The notes beneath the pieces were generated by a model. It was not told the origin of the DNA and did no database searches. It saw only the letters and a program-made list of their open reading frames with translations. Positions 28,681-37,258 of a stretch of DNA of 47,707 bases are shown piece by piece (within the stretch, counting starts at the first letter, position 1; each line of letters opens with the position of its first letter). A program made the translations under genes and the position numbers. The stretch is from Cryobacterium sp. (GTDB lineage Bacteria > Actinomycetota > Actinomycetes > Actinomycetales > Microbacteriaceae): the NCBI GenBank assembly GCA_014376815.1, contig JACMQV010000167.1:1-47707 (forward strand). The letters run 5' to 3'.

Positions 28681-28732
28681 ACGCAAGCGGCGCACCCGGC
28701 GCACTGTCACCCGCACCTGCGAAGCTGGACCG

Positions 28733-30889
28733 ATGACCGATACCCGCACCGCTGCCCTCGAGATCCTGCGCACCCTGGTCGGGCGGGACGACGCCGATTT
28801 CCATGAGGGGCAGTTCGAGGCGATCGAGACCCTCGTCGACCAGCGCCGGCGCGCCCTGGTCGTGCAGCGCACCGGGTGGGGCAAGTCGGCGGTGTACTTC
28901 GTCGCCACGCTGCTCCTGCGCCGACAGGGCGCCGGTCCGACGATCCTGGTGTCGCCGCTGCTCGCCCTGATGCGCGACCAGGTGGCCGCGGCAGCCCGCG
29001 CCGGGGTGCGCGCGGTCTCGATCAACTCCTCCAACGCGCACGAGTGGGCCGAGGTGCGGCAGCAACTCCTGGACGACGAGGTTGACGTACTCCTCGTCTC
29101 GCCGGAGCGGCTGAACAACCCGAAGTTCCGCGACGAACAGCTCCCCGCGCTGCTCGAGCGGGTCGGCCTGCTCGTCGTCGACGAGGCCCACTGCATCTCC
29201 GACTGGGGCCACGATTTCCGGCCGGACTACGGGCGCCTGCGCGACCTGATCGCCCAGATGCCCGCCGGGGTGCCGGTGCTGGCGACGACGGCCACCGCGA
29301 ACAGCCGGGTCGTGACGGATGTCGCGGCGCAGCTGGACAGCGCCGCGGCCGGGTCGGCGGCCGGGTCCGCCACCGGGACCGCCAGCACCACCGCGGTCGT
29401 CACCATCCGTGGGCCGCTCGCCCGCGCCTCCCTGCGCCTGGGCGTTCTTCGGCTCCCCGACTCGCGCACCCGCCTGGCGTGGCTGCTCAGCCACATCGAC
29501 GAGCTTCCCGGCAGTGGCATCATCTACACCCTCACCGTGTCGGCGGCCGAAGACACGGCCCGGCTGCTGCGGGAGGCCGGCCACCCAGTTCGGGCCTACA
29601 CCGGCCAGACCGACACCGCCGAGCGCGAGGAATCCGAGGGCATGCTCAAGCGCAACGAGGTGAAGGCCCTCGTCGCCACCAGCGCCCTCGGCATGGGCTT
29701 CGACAAACCCGACCTCGGCTTCGTGCTGCACCTCGGCGCGCCCTCCTCCCCGGTCGCCTACTACCAGCAGGTCGGACGTGCCGGCCGCGCCACCCCGAAC
29801 GCCGATGTGCTCCTGCTGCCCGGCGTCGAAGACGAAGCCATCTGGCAGTACTTCGCCACCTCCTCGATGCCCAGCAAGAACAAGGCCGAGGCCGTGATCG
29901 GCGCACTGACCGCGCACGACGGCGCGCCCCTCTCCACCCCCGCGCTGGAGGCCCGCGTCGACCTGAAGCGAAGCCCGCTCGAGCTCCTGCTCAAGGTGCT
30001 CGACGTGGACGGCGCGGTGCGCCGGGTCACCGGCGGCTGGGTCGCCACCGGCGAGCCGTGGTTCTACGACCAGGAGCGTTACGAGCGCATCGCTGCCGCC
30101 CGCGTCACCGAGCAGCAGTCCATGATCGACTACGAGACCACCACCGGCTGCCGGATGGAGTTCCTGCAGCGGGCACTCGACGACGACACCGCGCTCGCCT
30201 GCGGGCGCTGCGACAACTGCACCGCGGCCTGGTTCCCGGCCGAGGTGCGGCCCGACATGGCCTCGGCCGCCGCGCAGTCCCTCGACCGGGTCGGGGTGGC
30301 TCTCGAACCGCGCGCCCAGTGGCCGACCGGGGTCGCCAGCCTGGGCGTGAACGTGCGGGGCAACATCCCGGTCGGCGAGCGCCTGCTGGCCGGGCGCGCC
30401 CTCGCCCGGCTGACCGACCTGGGCTGGGGCGGGCCCCTCCGGGACGTCTTCGCCGCGCAGGCCACGGATGCCCCGGCGAGCCAGGCCATGATCGCCGCCT
30501 GCATCCGCGTGCTGGCCGAATGGGGCTGGGAGGAGCGGCCGGCCGCGGTGGTGAGCCTGCCATCCAGGCGGCATCCGCTGCTGGTGGGCTCGGTGGCCCG
30601 CGCTCTCTCCGACGCCGGCCGGCTGCCCTGGCTCGGCTCGCTGGACCTCGTGGGTACCGGGCCGACCGGAACACCGGGCGGCAACAGCGCCTACCGGCTC
30701 TCCAACGTGTGGGACCGGTTCGCGGTGGGACCCGAACTCGCCCGGGCCCTGGCCCCGTTCGCCGGCCGTCCGATCCTGCTCGTCGACGACATCGCCGACA
30801 GCCGGTGGACCCTGACGGTCGCGGGGCGTCTGCTGCGGCGGCAGGGCGTCGCGGCGGTGCTGCCGTTCGCGCTCGCGCTCACGTCCTGA
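28733..30889 (+). CDS. recQ: RecQ family ATP-dependent DNA helicase with C-terminal PRTase-like segment
   Basis: QRTGWGKSAVYF, VDEAHCISDWGHDFRPDY, ATSALGMGFDKPDLGFVLHLGAPSSPVAYYQQVGRAGR, CGRCDNC; C-terminal ILLVDDIADSRWTLTVAG. Confidence 0.95.
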   Translation: MTDTRTAALEILRTLVGRDDADFHEGQFEAIETLVDQRRRALVVQRTGWGKSAVYFVATLLLRRQGAGPTILVSPLLALMRDQVAAAARAGVRAVSINSSNAHEWAEVRQQLLDDEVDVLLVSPERLNNPKFRDEQLPALLERVGLLVVDEAHCISDWGHDFRPDYGRLRDLIAQMPAGVPVLATTATANSRVVTDVAAQLDSAAAGSAAGSATGTASTTAVVTIRGPLARASLRLGVLRLPDSRTRLAWLLSHIDELPGSGIIYTLTVSAAEDTARLLREAGHPVRAYTGQTDTAEREESEGMLKRNEVKALVATSALGMGFDKPDLGFVLHLGAPSSPVAYYQQVGRAGRATPNADVLLLPGVEDEAIWQYFATSSMPSKNKAEAVIGALTAHDGAPLSTPALEARVDLKRSPLELLLKVLDVDGAVRRVTGGWVATGEPWFYDQERYERIAAARVTEQQSMIDYETTTGCRMEFLQRALDDDTALACGRCDNCTAAWFPAEVRPDMASAAAQSLDRVGVALEPRAQWPTGVASLGVNVRGNIPVGERLLAGRALARLTDLGWGGPLRDVFAAQATDAPASQAMIAACIRVLAEWGWEERPAAVVSLPSRRHPLLVGSVARALSDAGRLPWLGSLDLVGTGPTGTPGGNSAYRLSNVWDRFAVGPELARALAPFAGRPILLVDDIADSRWTLTVAGRLLRRQGVAAVLPFALALTS

Positions 30890-30913
30890 CCCCCCGTGCG
30901 GAGCCCTGAGTGG

Positions 30914-31450
30914 CTAGCGCTCCCGCCGGCCCTCCCGTTGAGAGTCCGGCACCGGCGACTTGCCGCGCGCGGCGGTCTCGGCATGCGTCGACGACGTCGT
31001 CACTCGCTCTGCTGACGAGACATTGTCCGAGGACGACGCGGGAACGGAGGCCGGCGCGGGAATGAGCGCACTGACCTCCGGCTTCGACTTCGACTTGATC
31101 GGCTCCCGTTGGGCGGGCTCCGTGCTGTCTTGCGCGTCAGGGACGGCAGGCGCGGTGACGGCTGGCGCCGGCGCGGCGGGCACGGGAACGGCCGGCGGGC
31201 CCGGCTCGGGGATCGGGGCCGGGACGGCCGCCACCGGCGGTGCGGCCGGGGTGCCCGCGGCACTGGCACTGGCACTGGTACTGGCACTGGCACTGGCGCT
31301 GGCGACCGGTCTGACTTGCGGGATCGACGGGGCAATGACGGCCACGACCAGGAACGCCGCGGCGACGATGCCGAGCCACGCTGCCGATCCCAGCACCGCT
31401 TCCACGGGGTCGAGGGGGGACTTGTCGTGGTCGGTCTGACATTCCTGCAT
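30914..31450 (-). CDS. hypothetical single-TM protein with Ala/Ser/Pro low-complexity tail
   Basis: LGIVAAAFLVVAVIAPSIPQ TM followed by ASASASTSASASAAG and AP-rich segment. Confidence 0.6.
   Translation of the reverse strand: MQECQTDHDKSPLDPVEAVLGSAAWLGIVAAAFLVVAVIAPSIPQVRPVASASASASTSASASAAGTPAAPPVAAVPAPIPEPGPPAVPVPAAPAPAVTAPAVPDAQDSTEPAQREPIKSKSKPEVSALIPAPASVPASSSDNVSSAERVTTSSTHAETAARGKSPVPDSQREGRRER
31259..31306. repeat. hexanucleotide repeat (GGCACT)n, about 7 imperfect copies
   Basis: ggcact ggcact ggcact ggtact ggcact ggcact ggcgct. Confidence 0.9.
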
Positions 31451-31531
31451 GATGCATGAGCCTACGGGGCCTTTGCCTGGGTGGCACGCCCGCAGCCTCA
31501 GCGCCGCAGCCGCAGCCGCAGCGCAACAGCC

Positions 31532-32536
31532 TCAGCGCGGCGCCCGCAGTTTGACGGCCCTCCGTTCTCCGACCTCGTCGGCGGCTGCGGCCTCTCCGCG
31601 GTGGGCAGCCTGCATGGCGAGGCGGACGAGGTCAACGCCGCGCAGTCCCGGCCAGCCGTGCACCAGCTGTCGCCAGGGAGCCGGCACCGCTTCCAGCCCC
31701 CAGCGCGCGGTCACGAGGCCCCCGACGGTGGCCGCCACGGCGTCCGTCTCACCGCCGCCCCGGGCAGCGGCCTCGATGGCGCGGCGCACCTGGCCGGCAT
31801 CCGTGCCCGGGGTGTGGGTGATCGCCGACCAGGCTCCCTGCAGGGTCTCCACCACCCAGCCGTTGCTCGAGAAGTCCACCGGATGCTTCTCTTCGGCGTC
31901 GACGAACCGGGCCGCCCAGGCATCGCGCCGCCCCGCCGGCAGCAGCGGAAGGCCGGCCCGCAGGTCCAGTACGCCCTCAAGCACCGCGTGACGGATGGCG
32001 AGTCCCCACAGCACGCAGGCATCCCCGGCATCCGTGTCGCAGTGCGTCAACTCGCTGACCAGCCGGGCAGCCTCCGCCAGCGCCTCCGGGTCGTCGAGGT
32101 AGGCCAGGGCGACCGACGCCGTTCGCGGGAGCGAGCCGGTGCCGCCGCTGCGCCCGTTGCGTTCGTGCTGTTCCTGCGCCATGCGGCGCACCCCGGCTGC
32201 CGTCGGCGTGCTGCCCGAGAGCACCGCGCCCAGTTGCACTCCGCCATAGGGGGCGGACTTCGCCCAGTCCACCCACTGGGCGGCCACGCCGTCGAGGACC
32301 GCCTCGTCCCGGAGGTCACCTCCGTCGGCCGCGGCGAGGGCCAGGGGCACGGCCATGGCCGTGTAGTCGGTCCACTCGCCGGGAGCCCAGTGGAACCCGC
32401 CGCCCCCGCGCATACTGACCGGCACGGAGTCGGGCAGGGGGCCGGCGAACTCGTAGCCGGCACCCAGCGCATCCCCGCAGGCCAGGCCGAGAAGCACCCC
32501 GGCGGAACGATCGTGCTGGGCAGGCGTGAGCTTCAT
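31532..32536 (-). CDS. ADP-ribosylglycohydrolase family protein
   Basis: DRSAGVLLGLACGDALGAGYEF...GEWTDYTAMAVPLAL...GGGETDAVAATVGGLVTARWG. Confidence 0.85.
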   Translation of the reverse strand: MKLTPAQHDRSAGVLLGLACGDALGAGYEFAGPLPDSVPVSMRGGGGFHWAPGEWTDYTAMAVPLALAAADGGDLRDEAVLDGVAAQWVDWAKSAPYGGVQLGAVLSGSTPTAAGVRRMAQEQHERNGRSGGTGSLPRTASVALAYLDDPEALAEAARLVSELTHCDTDAGDACVLWGLAIRHAVLEGVLDLRAGLPLLPAGRRDAWAARFVDAEEKHPVDFSSNGWVVETLQGAWSAITHTPGTDAGQVRRAIEAAARGGGETDAVAATVGGLVTARWGLEAVPAPWRQLVHGWPGLRGVDLVRLAMQAAHRGEAAAADEVGERRAVKLRAPR

Positions 32537-32685
32537 TGCGGACTCCTTCGGGTTGAGTACGACTCGCAAAGCCTATTCCGGCCCCAAAACGCCGACAAGC
32601 CCGTTGACCCCGCACCCCTGCGTGTGTGACGTGACGTGACTGGCGGGAATACTGACGCGGGCACACTCCTTGTTAGTCTTCGGAC

Positions 32686-32701
32686 GTTGCTGCTCAGCAA
32701 C
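32686..32701. promoter_or_regulatory. 16-bp palindrome GTTGCTG-CT-CAGCAAC upstream of amino-acid ABC operon
   Basis: 7-bp perfect arms, 2-bp centre; just downstream of a TAGTCT -10-like element, 36 nt before the ATG. Confidence 0.5.
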
Positions 32702-32736
32702 CCAAAGACGACGAAACCTCAGTTAGGCCAGAAACA

Positions 32737-33549
32737 ATGAAGCTCAAGATCATGTCGGCAGCACTTTTCACAGCGATCGCCGTTTCGCTGGCCGGCTGCT
32801 CCACCAGCGGGGGAACCGCCTCCGACAGCACCGCCGGGGCCGACACCTCCCTGTCCGCCGTGCAGGAATCCGGCACGCTCACCGTCGGCACCGAGGGCAC
32901 ATACCGCCCGTTCACGTTCCACGCGAACGGGTCGGGCAAACTGACCGGATTCGACGTCGAGGTGATCGAAGCCGTCGCCGGCACCCTCGGAGTGAAGGCG
33001 AAGTTCGAGGAAACCCAGTGGGACGGCATCTTCGCCGGCCTCGAGGCCGGCCGCTTCGACGTGATCGCCAACCAGGTCTCGATCAACCCCGAGCGCACCG
33101 CGAAGTACGATTTCTCCACCCCGTACACCTTCTCGACGGGCGTGATCGTGGTCAAGAGCGACAACACGTCCATCACCTCGTTCAAGACCCTGTCAGGCAA
33201 GACCTCCGCGCAGTCGCTGACCAGCAACTGGAACACCCTGGCGACCGAGAGCGGTGCCAACGTGCAGGCCGTCGAAGGCTGGGCCCAGTCGGTGGCACTG
33301 GTCGAGCAGGGGCGGGTCGACGCCACCGTGAACGACAACCTGACCTTCCTCGACTACCAGAAGCAGACCGGGGCGGCCGGGCTCAAGGTGGCCGCGAACA
33401 CCGACGAGAAGTCCGAGTCCGCGTTCGCCTTCGCCAAGGGAAGCACCGCGTTGACGGCCGCCGTGGACAAGGCCCTCGCAGAGCTGGCCGCCGACGGGAC
33501 GCTGGCGACGATCTCGGAGAAGTACTTCGGGACCGACGTCTCCAAATAG
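32737..33549 (+). CDS. amino-acid (cystine-like) ABC transporter substrate-binding lipoprotein
   Basis: Lipobox SLAGC; GTLTVGTEGTYRPFTFHANGSGKLTGFDVEV; FEETQWDGIFAGLEAGRFD. Confidence 0.93.
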   Translation: MKLKIMSAALFTAIAVSLAGCSTSGGTASDSTAGADTSLSAVQESGTLTVGTEGTYRPFTFHANGSGKLTGFDVEVIEAVAGTLGVKAKFEETQWDGIFAGLEAGRFDVIANQVSINPERTAKYDFSTPYTFSTGVIVVKSDNTSITSFKTLSGKTSAQSLTSNWNTLATESGANVQAVEGWAQSVALVEQGRVDATVNDNLTFLDYQKQTGAAGLKVAANTDEKSESAFAFAKGSTALTAAVDKALAELAADGTLATISEKYFGTDVSK

Positions 33550-33574
33550 CCGCTTCCGCTGACGAGGCGTACCG

Positions 33575-34255
33575 ATGAACGAGACCGCGACCCAATCCGC
33601 CTGGGATCTTTTCTGGACCTCCCTGGGTCCGATCGTGCAGGGCGCCGTGACGGGAACCATCCCGCTGGCCCTCTCGTCCTTCGCGATCGGCCTGTCGCTG
33701 GCCCTCGGCCTGGCGCTGATGCGCCTCTCCCGCCGCGGCTGGGTGTCCGGGATAGCCCGGGTCTACATTTCCATCATTCGTGGCACGCCCCTGCTCGTGC
33801 AGCTGTTCGTGATCTTCTACGGGCTGCCGTCGCTCGGCGTCCTGATCGATCCGTGGCCGAGCGCGGTGGTCGCGTTCTCCCTCAACGTCGGCGGGTACGC
33901 GGCCGAGGTGATCCGCGCGGCGATCCTGTCCGTCCCGAAGGGGCAGTGGGAGGCCGCCTACATGATCGGGATGTCGCACCGGCGAGCCCTGACCCGGATC
34001 ATCCTGCCCCAGGCCGCCCGGGTCTCCGTTCCGCCGCTGTCGAACACCTTCATCAGCCTGGTCAAGGACACCTCGCTGGCCTCCCTGATCCTGGTCACCG
34101 AGCTGTTCCGCCAGGCCCAGCAGGTGGCCGCGTTCAGCCAGGAATTCATGCTGCTGTACCTGGAAGCCGCGCTGGTGTACTGGGTGATCTGCCTGGCCCT
34201 GTCGTCGGTGCAGGGCCTGCTCGAGAAGCGATTGGACCGCTATGTCGCCCACTGA
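33575..34255 (+). CDS. amino-acid ABC transporter permease
   Basis: YISIIRGTPLLVQLFVIFYGLP...GGYAAEVIRAAILSVPKGQWEAAYMIGMSH. Confidence 0.94.
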   Translation: MNETATQSAWDLFWTSLGPIVQGAVTGTIPLALSSFAIGLSLALGLALMRLSRRGWVSGIARVYISIIRGTPLLVQLFVIFYGLPSLGVLIDPWPSAVVAFSLNVGGYAAEVIRAAILSVPKGQWEAAYMIGMSHRRALTRIILPQAARVSVPPLSNTFISLVKDTSLASLILVTELFRQAQQVAAFSQEFMLLYLEAALVYWVICLALSSVQGLLEKRLDRYVAH

Positions 34256-35021
34256 CCAGCCTGATCCCGAGGCCCTGCTGCGGGTGCGCGGCCTGCGCAA
34301 GAGCTTCGGCGCGACCCGGGTGCTCGAATCGATCGACCTGACGGTCGGACGCGGCCAGGTGCTCGCCCTGATCGGCCCGTCCGGGTCGGGGAAGACGACC
34401 ATCCTGCGTTGCCTGAACGGGCTGGAAGTGGCCGACGGCGGCACGATCGACGTGGCCGGCGAGCTGGACGTCTCGTTCGACCCACCCCCCTCAAGGAAGC
34501 AGCTCACGGCGCTGCGCGACCGCTCGGCCATGGTTTTCCAGCACTACAACCTGTTCCCGCACAAGACCGTGCTGGAGAACGTGCTCGAGGGCCCCGTGAT
34601 GGTGCAGCGCCGGCCGAAGGCCGAGGTGACGGCGGAGGCGATCGCCCTGCTCGAGCGCGTGGGCCTCGGCGACAAGACGGACAGCTACCCGTTCGAGCTC
34701 TCCGGCGGCCAGCAGCAGCGCGTGGGGATCGTGCGCGCGCTCGCCCTGCGACCGAAGCTGCTTCTCTTCGACGAGCCCACCTCCTCCCTGGACCCCGAAC
34801 TCGTCGGCGACGTGCTGCGGCTGATCAAGGAACTGGCCGTGGAGGGCTGGAGCATGGTGATCGTCACCCATGAGCTCGAATTCGCCCGGGAGGTGGCCAC
34901 CGAGGTGGCCTTCGTCGACGGCGGCACCATTGTCGAACACGGCGACCCGAAGCAGGTCCTGCGCCATCCGAAGGAGGAACGCACCCGCCAGTTCCTGCAC
35001 CGGCTGCTGTTCCCCTTCTAG
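34242..35021 (+). CDS. amino-acid ABC transporter ATP-binding protein
   Basis: LIGPSGSGKTTILRCLNGLE, LSGGQQQRVGIVRALA, LLLFDEPTSSLDPE. Confidence 0.95.
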   Translation: MSPTDQPDPEALLRVRGLRKSFGATRVLESIDLTVGRGQVLALIGPSGSGKTTILRCLNGLEVADGGTIDVAGELDVSFDPPPSRKQLTALRDRSAMVFQHYNLFPHKTVLENVLEGPVMVQRRPKAEVTAEAIALLERVGLGDKTDSYPFELSGGQQQRVGIVRALALRPKLLLFDEPTSSLDPELVGDVLRLIKELAVEGWSMVIVTHELEFAREVATEVAFVDGGTIVEHGDPKQVLRHPKEERTRQFLHRLLFPF

Positions 35022-36040
35022 GTTTCCGAGTCGGGCCGCTCCGCCGGTTCAGAGTCGGGCCGATCCGCTGCCCGCAGCGAGCCGGCATGAGCTCGTGCCG
35101 CGGGGTCCCGGCGGGTCTTGATCAGGCTGGCGATCGTGGTCACGGTCAAGACCACACCGATGACGATGAGGCTGAGATTGGTGCTGATCTCCGGCACGCG
35201 GTCGTCAAGGCCGTGTCCCCAGTGCAGAACGAGTTTCACGCCGATGAAGGCCAGGATCAGAGACAGCCCGGTCGACAGGTAGACCAGCCGGTCGAGGAGC
35301 CCCTTGACGAGGAAGAACAGAGCCCTGAGCCCGAGCAGCGCGAAGGCGTTGGCCGTGAAGACGATGTATGCCTGATCGGTGATTCCGAAGATGGCCGGGA
35401 TCGAGTCGAGTGCGAACAGAAGGTCGGTGCTGCCGATCGCGATCAGCACGATGAAAAGCGGTGTCACCGCCCGGCGGCCCGCGCTTCGGATGAACATTCG
35501 CCCTCCGACGTAGTCATCGGTGACGTTCAGTCCCCGACGGGCAAAACGGACCAGCACGTTGTCCTGCACGTCGGGGTCGACGTTGCGGTGCCGGTACAGC
35601 TGGACGGCCGTGAAGATCAGCACCAGACCGAAGATCAGGAACATGAATGAGAACAGCGAGAGCAGTGCGGCGCCCAGCGCGATGAAAATCGCCCGCAGAA
35701 CGAGTGCCAGCAGGATCCCGAAGATGAGGACCTTCTGCTGGTATTTTTCCGGGACGGCGAAGGTCGACATAATGATCACGAAGACGAAGAGGTTGTCGAT
35801 GGACAGGCTCTTCTCGACGATGTAGCCGGCGAAGTATTCCGCGCCGAAGCCCCAACCCACCTGTGCCGCGAAAACGAGGCCGAACAGGATCGCGACCACG
35901 ATGTACAACACCGACGAGAGTACGGCCTCGCGAAACTTGACAACGTGCGGCCGGGCGATGGCCAGGCCCAGATCCAGCGCGAGCAGACCCAGAATGAGTG
36001 CAATCGTGAGCGTCCAGCGGAGCGCGGTTACGTCCAGCAA
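35018..36040 (-). CDS. TerC family integral membrane protein (TTG start likely)
   Basis: EYFAGYIVEKSLSIDNLFVFVIIMSTFAVP, STDLLFALDSIPAIFGITDQAYIVFTANAFALLGLRALFF; TTG at 36040 preceded by GAAAGG. Confidence 0.92.
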   Translation of the reverse strand: MLDVTALRWTLTIALILGLLALDLGLAIARPHVVKFREAVLSSVLYIVVAILFGLVFAAQVGWGFGAEYFAGYIVEKSLSIDNLFVFVIIMSTFAVPEKYQQKVLIFGILLALVLRAIFIALGAALLSLFSFMFLIFGLVLIFTAVQLYRHRNVDPDVQDNVLVRFARRGLNVTDDYVGGRMFIRSAGRRAVTPLFIVLIAIGSTDLLFALDSIPAIFGITDQAYIVFTANAFALLGLRALFFLVKGLLDRLVYLSTGLSLILAFIGVKLVLHWGHGLDDRVPEISTNLSLIVIGVVLTVTTIASLIKTRRDPAARAHAGSLRAADRPDSEPAERPDSET

Positions 36041-36060
36041 TGGTGACCTTTCTGTCGTGT

Positions 36061-36171
36061 CCTCAGTGAGGATTATCGGCGTGGCCCCGATGAGCGGGAC
36101 CACATGGATGATTCGGTGGCTTGGGTTCAGGGGCCGGTGAAACTAGCGGCCTGCCGCGCTGAATCCCCAGC
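36061..36171 (-). ncRNA. candidate structured leader RNA of TerC gene (unassigned)
   Basis: Minus-strand GGGGAUUCAG pairs with downstream CUGAACCC (+ strand 36123-36130), enclosing GCGG-CAGG-CCGC; then GUGGUCCCG-CUCAU-CGGGGCCAC (36081-36103) and CCTCACTGAGG (36061-36071). Confidence 0.4.
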
Positions 36172-36193
36172 TCGGCAGCACTATTATTTTCCA

Positions 36194-36886
36194 GTGACTT
36201 CAACAGTGATTTCTACGGTGGCCTCCGACTCACCATCGCCCTCCGCCCTCCGACGCCTCTCCGGGCTGCTGCGGATCGCCATGGGGCTGCTGCTGTTCGC
36301 GAGCATCGCCACGCAGATCACCGATCAGCTCTGGAACGATGCCTTCGTGGCCACCGAGTACTTCGGCTACTTCACGATCCAGTCGAGCCTGATGAACGTG
36401 GTCGTGCTGCTCGTGGGGGGTTCCCTCGCGTGGCGGAGCCGTGTCGACCCCCAGCTTCTCACCGGGGTGCGAATGTCGGTGCTCACCTACGCGGTCGTCA
36501 CGGGAGCGGTCTACAACGCGCTGCTGCGCAATGTCGTCTCCGACGGGTTCATCGGGGTCGGCTGGCCCAACGAGGTACTCCACGTGTGGGCGCCGATCTT
36601 CATCGCCCTGGACTGGATCCTCTCGCCGGGGCGACCGTCCCTGGCCTGGAAGCGCCTCGGATACGCCCTGATCTACCCGATTCTCTGGGTGGTGTACGCG
36701 CTGCTGCGAGGAACGCTGACCGGCTTCTACACCTACCCGTTCCTCGACCCGGCCCAGCCCGGCGGCCCGGCGGGGGTGGCCCTCTACGTGCTCGGCATCG
36801 CTGCCTTCATCGGCGGCCTCGCCGCCGCCGCGATCGCCGCAAGCCACTTCCGACCGCGGGTCCTCGCAACCGAGCCCGCGGCCTGA
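36194..36886 (+). CDS. Pr6Pr family membrane protein
   Basis: GTG start; FFGYFTIQSS-like FGYFTIQSSLMNVV, NEVLHVWAPIFIALDWIL, YPILWVVYALLRG, YPFLDP. Confidence 0.82.
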   Translation: MTSTVISTVASDSPSPSALRRLSGLLRIAMGLLLFASIATQITDQLWNDAFVATEYFGYFTIQSSLMNVVVLLVGGSLAWRSRVDPQLLTGVRMSVLTYAVVTGAVYNALLRNVVSDGFIGVGWPNEVLHVWAPIFIALDWILSPGRPSLAWKRLGYALIYPILWVVYALLRGTLTGFYTYPFLDPAQPGGPAGVALYVLGIAAFIGGLAAAAIAASHFRPRVLATEPAA

Positions 36887-36898
36887 CCGGCGCCGCAC

Positions 36899-37258
36899 TC
36901 AGTCCTCGCCCGGCGGCACGGGCGCGAACGTGCCGAACACCGCGATCATCTCGTCGATGCTGTGCGACGCGTTCGACGGATGCCGGAACGGCCGGTTCCG
37001 CTCGATGCTGTAGTGGTTGCGCCGCCCTACCCGTTCGCGCCGGATGTACCCGCCTTCGACCAGGTCCGCCACGATGCTCAGCGCCGCCCGTTTCGACACT
37101 CCCACCGTGTCGGCGAGCTCCTGCACCCGCGCATCGGGGTTCTCCGCGATGGCGAGGAGCAGGTGCGCGTGGTGGGTGAGGAAGGTCCACGGCTTGCCGG
37201 GGGCATCCGTCGCCCCGGGCAGCGCTTCAGTCAGCGGATCGGACAGCGTTTCGGTCAT
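36899..37258 (-). CDS. winged-helix (MarR/ArsR-like) transcriptional regulator
   Basis: HHAHLLLAIAENPDARVQELADTVGVSKRAALSIVADLVEGGYIRRERVGRRNHYSI. Confidence 0.85.
   Translation of the reverse strand: MTETLSDPLTEALPGATDAPGKPWTFLTHHAHLLLAIAENPDARVQELADTVGVSKRAALSIVADLVEGGYIRRERVGRRNHYSIERNRPFRHPSNASHSIDEMIAVFGTFAPVPPGED

Noticed and set aside
27725-30574. 949-aa ORF (-) antisense to recQ
   Set aside because: Gly/Arg-rich spurious frame opposite a well-supported helicase gene.
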